From RGIG1959 sp051877215 (GTDB lineage Bacteria > Bacillota > Clostridia > Oscillospirales > Acutalibacteraceae): a stretch of DNA of 5,296 nt. Every line of letters starts with the position of its first letter. Position 1 is the stretch's first letter. The position numbers and the translations under genes are program-made. Under the pieces are notes generated by a model. It was given only the letters and a program-made list of their open reading frames with translations. It did not search any database and had not been told where the DNA came from. The DNA lies in assembly GCA_051877215.1 (NCBI GenBank), contig JBJEIR010000031.1, forward strand, positions 1 through 5,296. Reading direction: 5' to 3'. Below, piece by piece: positions 1-5,296 of this stretch.

Positions 1-555
1 CTTCAGACGGTCCGCACGGTTTTCCGCGATGGCTGTTTGGAGCGCTTCCATGCGCTTTACCGTATTATGAAAATTGGGAATCGTTTCGTACAACGCCGTA
101 GCGTCGTAATCGGTCAAATACATTTGAAACTGTCCGAAAGCCAAACCCGCTTGGAAAAAATGATCACCGCTTGGAGCAAGGTTGTATGCGATGGTATTGT
201 CCACATACTCGTAGGCGCGCCAAAAACCGTCCTGCGGGCTCTCGTAATACGGCTTTCCGTCCTTGGAAGACGCAAACGATAAAACCCGTCTTGCATAGCT
301 CCCGTCGCTTTCAAGCATATGCCGCTTGATATGTTCGGTGACATGAATGATGTTATCCATGACATGATACGGTTCGTTAAAAACCTTTGTATTGATTCTT
401 TGAAAAATATATTGGTACTTGTTTTGCTCGGAATCTTCAACAGTGACGAGATATGTTTGATTAATGATGCCGGAACGAATCTCCGAATGTGTAACATAAT
501 GATACGGAAGATCAAAGTGAGATACAATAGCTTCCATGTTCAAACGGGATTTCAT
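1..555 (-). CDS. N-acetylhexosamine 1-kinase-like APH-family sugar kinase, C-terminus cut by window edge
   Basis: This is the N-terminal 185 codons of a cytoplasmic small-molecule kinase of the aminoglycoside phosphotransferase/choline kinase fold. From recall it resembles NahK, which phosphorylates GlcNAc or GalNAc at the anomeric carbon in host-glycan (lacto-N-biose) salvage. Visible similarities, in order: HFDL (13-16), the nucleotide-loop segment GIINQTYLV (29-37), YIFQRINTKVF (49-59), VTEHIKRH (72-79), WRAYEYVDNTIAYN (112-125), AFGQFQMYL (139-147) and TIPNFHNT (158-165). The catalytic HxDxxxxN loop and metal-binding Asp lie beyond the left edge, so activity cannot be judged. NahK is about 360 residues, so roughly half is present. 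The ATG is fixed by an in-frame TAG two codons upstream and by GAAGGAG (567-573), 11 bases away. It has its own promoter, so it is probably a separate unit from rex. The family is clear; the exact sugar substrate is inferred. Confidence 0.8.
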   Translation of the reverse strand, partial: MKSRLNMEAIVSHFDLPYHYVTHSEIRSGIINQTYLVTVEDSEQNKYQYIFQRINTKVFNEPYHVMDNIIHVTEHIKRHMLESDGSYARRVLSFASSKDGKPYYESPQDGFWRAYEYVDNTIAYNLAPSGDHFFQAGLAFGQFQMYLTDYDATALYETIPNFHNTVKRMEALQTAIAENRADRLK

Positions 556-614
556 AAACTATGCCACTCCTTCAAACAAAGCAAACCGTTTTTCAACGGC
601 AACCGCTTTTTATC

Positions 615-643
615 ATTATACACTATTTGTTCGATAAAATCAA
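615..643 (-). promoter_or_regulatory. Sigma-A-type promoter of the sugar kinase gene
   Basis: On the minus strand a -35 box TTGATT (638-643, four of six consensus bases) and a perfect -10 box TATAAT (615-620) are separated by exactly 17 bases. Transcription would start near 608, giving a 5' leader of about 50 bases. This places the kinase in a transcription unit separate from the rex gene that precedes it. Confidence 0.75.
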
Positions 644-670
644 GATAGTTTTAGCGAATTTTTCCAAAAT

Positions 671-712
671 AAAAAAATATATAGCGGATTTTTGCTTTTA
701 AAATCGAATCGC
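671..712 (-). terminator. Possible weak terminator downstream of rex
   Basis: Read on the minus strand, an imperfect AU-rich hairpin (GCG plus GATTTT pairing with AAAATC plus CGC, with a four-base bulge on one arm) is followed after a short spacer by seven T (671-677). The location, 50 bases past the rex stop and just before the kinase promoter, suits the end of the aconitase-rex transcript. The stem is weak and the call is tentative. The rest of the 556-762 gap holds the kinase promoter and a small tandem repeat. Confidence 0.35.
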
Positions 713-729
713 ATCCTTCTATTCAGTCG

Positions 730-747
730 AATGTGATAAATGTGATA
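730..747. repeat. Perfect 9-base tandem duplication downstream of rex
   Basis: AATGTGATA occurs twice head to tail with no mismatch, starting 16 bases past the rex stop codon. It may be a simple slippage duplication. TGTGA half-sites recall CRP/FNR-type motifs, but the two copies are direct rather than inverted, so an operator is not supported. Confidence 0.6.
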
Positions 748-762
748 GAAAAGAAAGTGCGA

Positions 763-1398
763 TTATATTTCGTGTTTCATTCGATAAGAGAGGGTCATCA
801 GACTATCTCCGAGATGGACATTTTCGACGATCACATCGGGGTTTTCTGCGGGAATATCATAGTGGCTGAAATTCCAGAAAGCGTGAATTCCCAGCTCCAA
901 CAGATGACGAACCACTTGCGGAGCAGCTGCGCGCGGGATAGATAAGATGGCCATTTTCGGGTGGGTGTGTATACAAAAATCGTCCAGCTCATCGGTGTGC
1001 CGAACGGGAATGTTGCGTACGGTTTGTCCGACGACATCGGGAGAAATATCAAAAATGGCCGTCAACCGAATCCCGCGCTGAACAAAATCGATATGATTGG
1101 CCAGCGCACGCCCCATGTTGCCGGCGCCTATTAAGATGGCGTCTGATGTGCTGTCGAGCCCGAGAATCTTTCCGATTTCTTCGCGCAGCTGCGCTACGGG
1201 ATATCCGTAGCCTTGCTGCCCGAATCCGCCGAAGCAGTTCAGATCCTGACGGATCTGAGAGGCGGTCAGCCCAAGCAAAGAGGATAATTCACTTGAGCTG
1301 ACACGGACAACTCCTTTTTCTGCCAATTCATCTAAAAAGCGATAATAGCGCGGCATCCGCCGAATGACAGACATAGAAATGTTGTTGGATTTAGGCAT
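763..1398 (-). CDS. rex: Redox-sensing transcriptional repressor Rex
   Basis: Rex is a cytoplasmic homodimer that represses fermentation and redox genes and leaves DNA when NADH binds. The 211 residues match the family's usual length. Residues 10-80 form the winged-helix domain, with RRMPRYYRFL (13-22) and the recognition region TASQIRQDL (45-53) followed by FGGFGQQGYGY (56-66). Residues 86-211 form the Rossmann domain with GAGNMG (91-96), an acidic Asp117 closing beta-2 in IFDISP, and FWNFSHYDI (174-182). Gln51 stands where Thermus Rex has Lys; to my recollection Gln is typical of clostridial Rex that prefers TTGTTAA half-sites. Two ligand-sensing positions differ from well-studied Rex proteins: His102 (usually Tyr) and His195 (usually Asp). 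The ATG at 1398 was chosen because a good Shine-Dalgarno precedes it and it begins at the normal family N-terminus; an in-frame ATG at 1461 lies inside a GC hairpin. It follows aconitase by 114 bases without a clear promoter of its own. Confidence 0.95.
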   Translation of the reverse strand: MPKSNNISMSVIRRMPRYYRFLDELAEKGVVRVSSSELSSLLGLTASQIRQDLNCFGGFGQQGYGYPVAQLREEIGKILGLDSTSDAILIGAGNMGRALANHIDFVQRGIRLTAIFDISPDVVGQTVRNIPVRHTDELDDFCIHTHPKMAILSIPRAAAPQVVRHLLELGIHAFWNFSHYDIPAENPDVIVENVHLGDSLMTLSYRMKHEI

Positions 1399-1404
1399 GG
1401 TCGT

Positions 1405-1410
1405 TCCTTT
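1405..1410 (-). promoter_or_regulatory. Shine-Dalgarno of rex that decides its start
   Basis: AAAGGA on the minus strand lies six bases before the ATG at 1398. It supports that start over the upstream in-frame ATG at 1461, which has no comparable site and falls within the intergenic hairpin. Confidence 0.7.
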
Positions 1411-1447
1411 CGTTTGATCGCTTGTATGATTTCTTTCATTGACGAAA

Positions 1448-1476
1448 CCGCCGCCGATCAATCAATACGGCGGCGG
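1448..1476 (-). terminator. GC-rich intercistronic hairpin between aconitase and rex
   Basis: A perfect 9-base inverted repeat, CCGCCGCCG (1448-1456) against CGGCGGCGG (1468-1476), has an 11-base loop. On the minus-strand transcript it is followed only by UUUCG, a poor U tract. It may be a partial terminator or an RNA-stabilising or processing element that lowers rex expression relative to aconitase. The structure is plain to see; its role is inferred. Confidence 0.6.
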
Positions 1477-1512
1477 GGGGAAGCGAAAATATAGGTAAAA
1501 AGCTTGTCGGGA

Positions 1513-3447
1513 TCAGCCGTTTTGCTCGCGGGTATAATCGAGCAGGCCGCCTGCCAACAGCATTTTCACTTGACGCTCGGAGAAGCCGCTGCAAAGCGGA
1601 ATGTCTTTTCCGGTCGTTTCGTTTTTCAAAACGATCTGCTCTCCGTTTGCCAGCTTTTGACGGACATCCGGCAAAGAGAGACGGTCGCCGAGAGAGATAT
1701 CGTCATAATCCGATTCGTTTTGGAATGTGAGCGGCAGAATACCGGCGTTGATCAAATTGGCAACATGAATGCGGGCAAAGGATTTTACAATGACCGCTTT
1801 GATGCCGAGATAAAGAGGAGCCAGTGCCGCATGCTCGCGGGAGCTGCCTTGCCCATAGTTGACGCCGCCGATGATAATGCCCTTTCCCGCCTGCTTGCAG
1901 CGCGACGGGAAGTCGGGATCACAGCGCGTAAAACAGTGCTCGGAAATGGCGGGGATGTTTGAACGAAGCGGTAAAATTTTGGCGCCCGCGGGCATAATAT
2001 GGTCGGTAGTAATATTGTCGCCTACTTTTAAAAGCACATCCGCTTCAATGGTGTCCGAAAGAGGTTCGGTCTGCGGGAAGGGCTTGATATTCGGACCGCG
2101 CAGCACTTCAACCGCATCCATTTCGTCTTCTGCGGCGGGCGGAATAATCATATTGTCGTTAATCAAAAAGCTTGTCGGCAAAACAATTTTCGGCGCATCG
2201 CCGAGCGTGCGCGGATCGGTCAAAACACCGGTCAGCGCCGATGCGGCTGCCACCTCGGGGCTGACGAGATAAACCTGACCGTCAGCGGTGCCGGAGCGCC
2301 CTTCAAAATTGCGGTTGAAGGTGCGCAGCGAAACGCCGTGACTGTTCGGAGACTGTCCCATGCCGATGCAAGGACCGCAGGCACATTCGAGAATGCGCGC
2401 GCCGGCGGCGATCATATCGCTGAGCGCCCCGTTTTGTGCCAGCATATTGTAAACCTGCTTGGAGCCGGGGGCGATGGAAAGGCTCACATCCGGATGGACG
2501 GTTTTTCCTTTTAGGATGGCCGCTACTTTAAGCATATCGGAAAGAGAGCTGTTTGTACACGAGCCGATACAGCACTGATCGACTTTCAGCGCGCCGATCT
2601 CCTCAATGGTTTTGACCGCATCGGGAGAATGGGGACACGCCGCCATGGGAACGAGAGAGGACAGGTCAATATCGATCACTTCGTCATATACGGCGTCTGC
2701 GTCCGGCTCCAAAGCGACCCAATCATCTCCGCGTCCCTGCGCCTCCATAAAGGCCCGTGTGATCTCATCAGAGGGGAAAATAGAGGTAGAGGCGCCGAGC
2801 TCGGCACCCATATTGGTGATCGTTGCACGCTCGGGGACGGAGAGCGTTTTGACGCCTTCGCCGCCGTATTCAATGATCTTGCCGACGCCGCCTTTGACAG
2901 ACATACGGCGAAGAACTTCCAAAATGACATCCTTTGCGGCAACCCAGGGAGAGAGCTTGCCGGTCAGATTGACACGCACCATTTTGGGCATGGTGATATA
3001 GTATGCGCCGCCGCCCATCGCCACGGCAACATCGAGACCGCCCGCGCCGAACGCCAGCATGCCGATGCCGCCGCCGGTCGGGGTGTGACTGTCCGAACCG
3101 ATCAGTGTTTTTCCGGGAATGCCGAAGCGCTCCAAATGAACCTGATGGCAGATGCCGTTGCCGGGACGCGAAAAATAGATTCCGTGTTTTTTACAAACGG
3201 ACTGAATATAGCGATGATCATCGGCGTTTTCGAAACCCGTTTGAAGCGTGTTGTGGTCAATATACGCAACCGAGCGCTCCGTTTTCACACGCGGCACACC
3301 GATTGCTTCAAATTCAAGATACGCCATCGTTCCGGTCGCATCCTGTGTCAGTGTCTGATCAATTTTCAGGCCGATCTCATGTCCGACAACCATTTCGCCG
3401 CTAACCAAATGGTTGCGGATACATTTCTGAGCCAGCGTCATTCCCAT
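1513..3447 (-). CDS. acn: Aconitate hydratase (aconitase), compact approx. 644-residue type
   Basis: This cytoplasmic [4Fe-4S] enzyme interconverts citrate and isocitrate via cis-aconitate. Visible motifs are DQTLTQDATGTMAY (30-43), GSDSHTPTGGG (117-127), the first cluster cysteine C297 in GSCTNSS, and the other two, C357 and C360, in CACGPCIGMGQSP. After a linker near 440-465 comes the swivelling domain, with TTDHIMPAG (480-488) and the active-site loop GGVNYGQGSSREHAAL (527-542), whose SSR holds the catalytic serine and a substrate-binding arginine. Known classes are AcnA/IRP (about 890 residues), AcnB (about 860) and a compact form of about 640-650 found in anaerobes; this is the compact form. 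Homoaconitase is a less likely reading. The start at 3447 follows AGAGGAGT by about 10 bases. The in-frame ATG at 3504 lies upstream of the predicted -10 box and so is not transcribed. A second ATG two codons downstream (3441) is poorly placed. It is the first gene of the probable operon with rex. Confidence 0.95.
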   Translation of the reverse strand: MGMTLAQKCIRNHLVSGEMVVGHEIGLKIDQTLTQDATGTMAYLEFEAIGVPRVKTERSVAYIDHNTLQTGFENADDHRYIQSVCKKHGIYFSRPGNGICHQVHLERFGIPGKTLIGSDSHTPTGGGIGMLAFGAGGLDVAVAMGGGAYYITMPKMVRVNLTGKLSPWVAAKDVILEVLRRMSVKGGVGKIIEYGGEGVKTLSVPERATITNMGAELGASTSIFPSDEITRAFMEAQGRGDDWVALEPDADAVYDEVIDIDLSSLVPMAACPHSPDAVKTIEEIGALKVDQCCIGSCTNSSLSDMLKVAAILKGKTVHPDVSLSIAPGSKQVYNMLAQNGALSDMIAAGARILECACGPCIGMGQSPNSHGVSLRTFNRNFEGRSGTADGQVYLVSPEVAAASALTGVLTDPRTLGDAPKIVLPTSFLINDNMIIPPAAEDEMDAVEVLRGPNIKPFPQTEPLSDTIEADVLLKVGDNITTDHIMPAGAKILPLRSNIPAISEHCFTRCDPDFPSRCKQAGKGIIIGGVNYGQGSSREHAALAPLYLGIKAVIVKSFARIHVANLINAGILPLTFQNESDYDDISLGDRLSLPDVRQKLANGEQIVLKNETTGKDIPLCSGFSERQVKMLLAGGLLDYTREQNG

Positions 3448-3457
3448 AAAATTATTC

Positions 3458-3465
3458 ACTCCTCT
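3458..3465 (-). promoter_or_regulatory. Shine-Dalgarno of the aconitase gene that decides its start
   Basis: AGAGGAGT on the minus strand is ten bases from the ATG at 3447 and 16 from the ATG at 3441, favouring 3447. Its upstream end touches one arm of the 10-base inverted repeat that brackets the promoter. Confidence 0.75.
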
Positions 3466-3491
3466 GAAGATTGTGCGGGAAATTGATATAT

Positions 3492-3504
3492 TTGTATTAT
3501 ACAA
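3492..3504. promoter_or_regulatory. Perfect 13-base palindrome over the aconitase -10 box
   Basis: TTGTAT-T-ATACAA is a perfect inverted repeat with a single-base centre and contains the entire -10 element. Its position suits a repressor operator. The half-site resembles those of several GntR-type and other winged-helix regulators, but AT-rich -10 regions produce such symmetry by chance, so no regulator is assigned. Confidence 0.45.
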
Positions 3505-3525
3505 CGATTGTTATATTCCTGTCAA
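3496..3525 (-). promoter_or_regulatory. Sigma-A promoter of the aconitase-rex operon
   Basis: On the minus strand a perfect -35 TTGACA (3520-3525) and a perfect -10 TATAAT (3496-3501) are 18 bases apart. The start would fall near 3489, giving a leader of about 42 bases. All six bases match in both boxes, so the unregulated promoter should be strong, consistent with a need for repression. Confidence 0.85.
3508..3525. promoter_or_regulatory. Candidate Rex operator in the aconitase promoter
   Basis: The 18 bases TTGTTA-TATTCC-TGTCAA match 10 of the 14 specified positions of the clostridial Rex consensus TTGTTAA-N4-TTAACAA as I recall it: the left half-site is nearly complete and the right is weaker. 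The right half ends exactly on the -35 box, so binding would block RNA polymerase. Because rex is the second gene of the operon, this would be autoregulation. The match is by eye and the role is inferred. Confidence 0.45.
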
Positions 3526-3532
3526 TCTGACA
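3520..3532. repeat. Small inverted repeat at the aconitase -35
   Basis: TGTCA (3520-3524) and TGACA (3528-3532) are perfect inverted arms separated by three bases. They overlap the -35 box and share bases with the candidate Rex operator and with the outer inverted repeat. Arms this short could arise by chance. Confidence 0.35.
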
Positions 3533-3609
3533 ATCTTCATTTTTTTAAAATCCATTTTTATCCAAAATTGTTTTCCTGCTTTTGGCGGCTTTCGGCTCGA
3601 AAAAAGGCT

Positions 3610-3638
3610 TGTGTATTGTAGACCAAAATGCTATAATT
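3610..3638 (+). promoter_or_regulatory. Extended -10 promoter of the activase gene
   Basis: TGC precedes a perfect -10 TATAAT (3633-3638), making an extended -10 element. A weak -35 TTGTGT (3610-3615, three of six) is 17 bases upstream. The start would be near 3645 with a leader of about 85 bases. It is divergent from the aconitase promoter, with about 85 bases between the two -35 boxes. Confidence 0.75.
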
Positions 3639-3674
3639 ATATTTGTATGTAAAATCAGAATGAGAGCGTTATCT

Positions 3675-3687
3675 GCCGATTTTCGGC
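3675..3687 (+). other. Small hairpin in the activase leader
   Basis: GCCGA-TTT-TCGGC forms a five-base-pair stem in the predicted 5' leader, about 30 bases before the Shine-Dalgarno (GGAGG, 3717-3721). It is followed by a near-repeat of its 3' part (GATTTTCGG, then GATATTCGG). It is too small and isolated to call a riboswitch. Confidence 0.3.
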
Positions 3688-3730
3688 GATATTCGGTTGA
3701 ACAGCTTGTCAGAAACGGAGGACTCTAAAG

Positions 3731-5296
3731 ATGCGCGTCGGCATTGACATTGGCAGCACAACCGTAAAGGTTGTTTTGTTGGACGATCAAGATCAAATCG
3801 TATATCAGACCTATCAGCGGCACAAATCCCGTGTGCGCGAAAAAACCGCGGAAATATTACAGGAGCTTGCGCCCCGCATGAAAGATGTGAAGGTAAAGGC
3901 GGCGGTGACCGGCTCGGCCGGATTGGGCGTTGCCAAAGCGGCGGGGCTTGAATTTGTCCAGGAGGTGTTTGCAACAGCCGGGGCGGTGGAGCGCTTTCGT
4001 CCGCAAACGGATGTGGTGGTCGAGCTCGGCGGCGAGGATGCAAAAATCATCTTTCTGACCGGCGGACTGGAGGAACGCATGAACGGCTCCTGCGCCGGCG
4101 GAACCGGTGCGTTTATCGATCAGATGGCGACGCTGCTGGATGTGACGGCGGATGAACTGGACGAGCTGAGCCTGCATTATGAACGCCTGTATTCGATCGC
4201 ATCGCGCTGCGGTGTTTTCGCCAAAACCGACATTCAGCCGCTGCTCAATCAGGGCGCGCGTAAAGAGGATATAGCGGCCAGTATTTTTCAGGCGGTTGTC
4301 AATCAGACCATTGCCGGACTGGCGCAGGGGCGCGAGATCAAGGGGAACGTGCTTTTCCTCGGAGGGCCGCTTTTCTTTTTGAAAGGGCTTCAAAAGCGCT
4401 TTGTTGAAACGCTGAAGCTGAGCCCGGAGCAGGCGATATTTCCGGATAATGCAGATGTGTTCGTCGCTGTCGGCGCCGCATGCTATGCCGGAGATAACAG
4501 CGCCGAAATGTCGTTTGAACAGCTTTTGGCATGTATTGAAAATGCATCGGCGCAAAAAAATACCACCAATACGCTCGATCCGCTGTTTAAAAGCAAAGAG
4601 GAATATGATGCGTTTTTGGAACGACACAATCGCGATTGTCCGCCCGAAATCGATGCGGATGCCTATCGCGGGAATGCCTATCTCGGCGTAGATGCGGGGT
4701 CGACGACCACAAAATTGGTCCTTATCACGGAGGACGGAGGCATTCTCTACAGCTATTACGCTTCCAATAAAGGCAATCCTGTCGCCGTAGTGGAATCGCA
4801 GTTAAAAGAAATTTATGCGCGTTTCGGCGACAGAGTGGTCATACGCGGGAGTGCTGTCACCGGATACGGCGAGGATCTCATCAAAAATGCGTTTTGTATG
4901 GATGCCGGACTGGTCGAAACGGTTGCTCATTACCGCGCTGCCCGCCACTTCAATCCGCAGGTTGATTTTATCATCGACATCGGCGGACAGGACATGAAGT
5001 GCTTTAAAATTCGCGGGGGAGCGATCGACAGCATTCTTCTCAACGAGGCCTGCTCCTCCGGCTGCGGCTCGTTTATTGAAACATTTGCACGCGCGCTCGG
5101 CTATGATATTGCGGATTTTGCAAAGCTCGGTCTGTTTTCGGAAAAACCGGTCGATCTCGGCTCCCGCTGCACCGTGTTTATGAATTCGTCCGTCAAGCAA
5201 GCGCAAAAAGAGGGCGCGAGCGTCGAGGATATTTCAGCCGGGCTTTCCATGAGTATTGTCAAAAATGCGATCTATAAAGTGATCCGCGCTTCGGAC
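3731..5296 (+). CDS. Tandem acyl-CoA dehydratase activase-like ATPase (BadF/BadG/BcrA/BcrD, HgdC family), C-terminus cut by window edge
   Basis: Characterised members such as HgdC are dimeric ATPases with one bridging [4Fe-4S] cluster that use ATP to push an electron into a 2-hydroxyacyl-CoA dehydratase. The 522 codons here hold two such domains in one chain. Domain 1 (about 1-255) has GIDIGSTTVK (4-13), ELGGEDAK (98-105), NGSCAGGTGAF with C121, SRCGVFAKTD with C160, and LFLGGP (208-213). A linker (about 256-315) leads to domain 2 with GVDAGSTTTK (319-328), DIGGQDMK (416-423), NEACSSGCGSF with C441 and C445, and SRCTVFMNSS with C480. From recall, proteins starting this way are often about 1400 residues with a further conserved C-terminal region, so much is missing. 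The start is secure: an in-frame TGA 33 bases upstream, no other start codon between, and GGAGG nine bases before the ATG. No dehydratase subunits are visible, so the partner is unknown. Confidence 0.88.
   Translation, partial: MRVGIDIGSTTVKVVLLDDQDQIVYQTYQRHKSRVREKTAEILQELAPRMKDVKVKAAVTGSAGLGVAKAAGLEFVQEVFATAGAVERFRPQTDVVVELGGEDAKIIFLTGGLEERMNGSCAGGTGAFIDQMATLLDVTADELDELSLHYERLYSIASRCGVFAKTDIQPLLNQGARKEDIAASIFQAVVNQTIAGLAQGREIKGNVLFLGGPLFFLKGLQKRFVETLKLSPEQAIFPDNADVFVAVGAACYAGDNSAEMSFEQLLACIENASAQKNTTNTLDPLFKSKEEYDAFLERHNRDCPPEIDADAYRGNAYLGVDAGSTTTKLVLITEDGGILYSYYASNKGNPVAVVESQLKEIYARFGDRVVIRGSAVTGYGEDLIKNAFCMDAGLVETVAHYRAARHFNPQVDFIIDIGGQDMKCFKIRGGAIDSILLNEACSSGCGSFIETFARALGYDIADFAKLGLFSEKPVDLGSRCTVFMNSSVKQAQKEGASVEDISAGLSMSIVKNAIYKVIRASD

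Larger units (their letters stand above)
3465..3539. repeat. Perfect 10-base inverted repeat bracketing the aconitase promoter
   Basis: TGAAGATTGT at 3465-3474 and its exact reverse complement ACAATCTTCA at 3530-3539 flank the promoter from just above the -35 to the ribosome binding site, with 55 bases between the arms. The upstream arm is outside the transcript, so this is not an RNA hairpin. It looks like a pair of protein sites on DNA. The core GATTGT recurs at 3506-3511 between the arms. Confidence 0.55.

Noticed and set aside
114..527. Minus-strand frame of 137 codons in the kinase region
   Set aside because: It is the wrong frame of the same strand. The kinase motifs are in the frame from 555 that stays open to the window edge.
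730..747. TGTGA repeats as a CRP/FNR operator
   Set aside because: The copies are direct, not inverted, and lie at the 3' end of rex far from the kinase promoter -35.
733..945. Small plus-strand frame opposite the rex 3' end
   Set aside because: It is antisense to conserved Rex sequence, with no ribosome binding site and no recognisable feature.
1399..1461. N-terminal extension of Rex from an upstream in-frame ATG
   Set aside because: It would add 21 residues absent from the family, it starts within the intergenic hairpin, and it lacks a Shine-Dalgarno, whereas the ATG at 1398 has one.
2629..3486. Long open frame of 285 codons on the plus strand, antisense to aconitase
   Set aside because: It lies wholly opposite a well-supported aconitase, has no ribosome binding site or recognisable domain, and its composition (many His, Arg, Asp) is typical of a shadow frame of GC-rich codons.
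3448..3504. N-terminal extension of aconitase from the ATG at 3504
   Set aside because: That ATG lies upstream of the predicted -10 box, so it would not be in the mRNA; the ribosome binding site points to 3447.
3610..3627. Possible Rex operator at the activase -35
   Set aside because: Only about 9 of 14 consensus positions match and the central half-site bases are poor. This is near what chance gives in AT-rich promoter DNA.
3857..4627. Open frame of 256 codons on the minus strand, antisense to the activase
   Set aside because: It overlaps the conserved first ATPase domain, whose motifs are all in the plus-strand frame. Its translation shows no family features.

Overview
The window looks like a chromosomal segment from an anaerobic, Gram-positive bacterium of the class Clostridia. 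The evidence is strong GGAGG-type ribosome binding sites, near-consensus sigma-A promoters in AT-rich gaps between moderately GC coding regions, a Rex redox repressor with a clostridial-type recognition helix, a compact single-chain aconitase of about 644 residues, and a tandem activase related to the 2-hydroxyacyl-CoA dehydratase activators of amino-acid-fermenting anaerobes. The genus cannot be fixed from the sequence alone.

Layout. On the minus strand, right to left: an aconitate hydratase gene (3447 to 1513), then rex (1398 to 763), then after a 207-base gap with its own promoter an N-acetylhexosamine 1-kinase-like gene (555 to 1) that runs off the left edge. On the plus strand, divergent from the aconitase gene, an acyl-CoA dehydratase activase-like gene starts at 3731 and runs off the right edge. 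Its first 522 codons are present and hold two complete ASKHA/BadF-type ATPase domains. There are no RNA genes, mobile elements or CRISPR arrays, and no gap longer than 300 bases.

Control. Three promoters have TATAAT -10 boxes: upstream of the kinase, the aconitase gene and the activase gene. No convincing promoter lies between aconitase and rex. They are separated by 114 bases holding one GC-rich hairpin, so they are probably a two-gene operon. The aconitase promoter is crowded with symmetric DNA: a 13-base palindrome over the -10, a partial match to the clostridial Rex operator ending exactly at the -35, a further small inverted repeat, and a perfect 10-base inverted repeat bracketing the whole promoter. 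The inference is that aconitase-rex transcription is controlled by NADH/NAD+ through Rex itself, and perhaps by a second regulator.

How the genes fit. Aconitase supplies the citrate-to-isocitrate step for 2-oxoglutarate/glutamate synthesis or partial TCA flux, Rex reads the NADH/NAD+ ratio, and the divergent activase belongs to a family that powers low-potential electron transfer to acyl-CoA dehydratases. The kinase appears to be a separate sugar-salvage unit. Most of this is ordinary. The points worth a second look are two histidine substitutions at positions of the Rex NADH-sensing network, the architecture of the aconitase promoter, and the matched cysteine pairs of the tandem activase.
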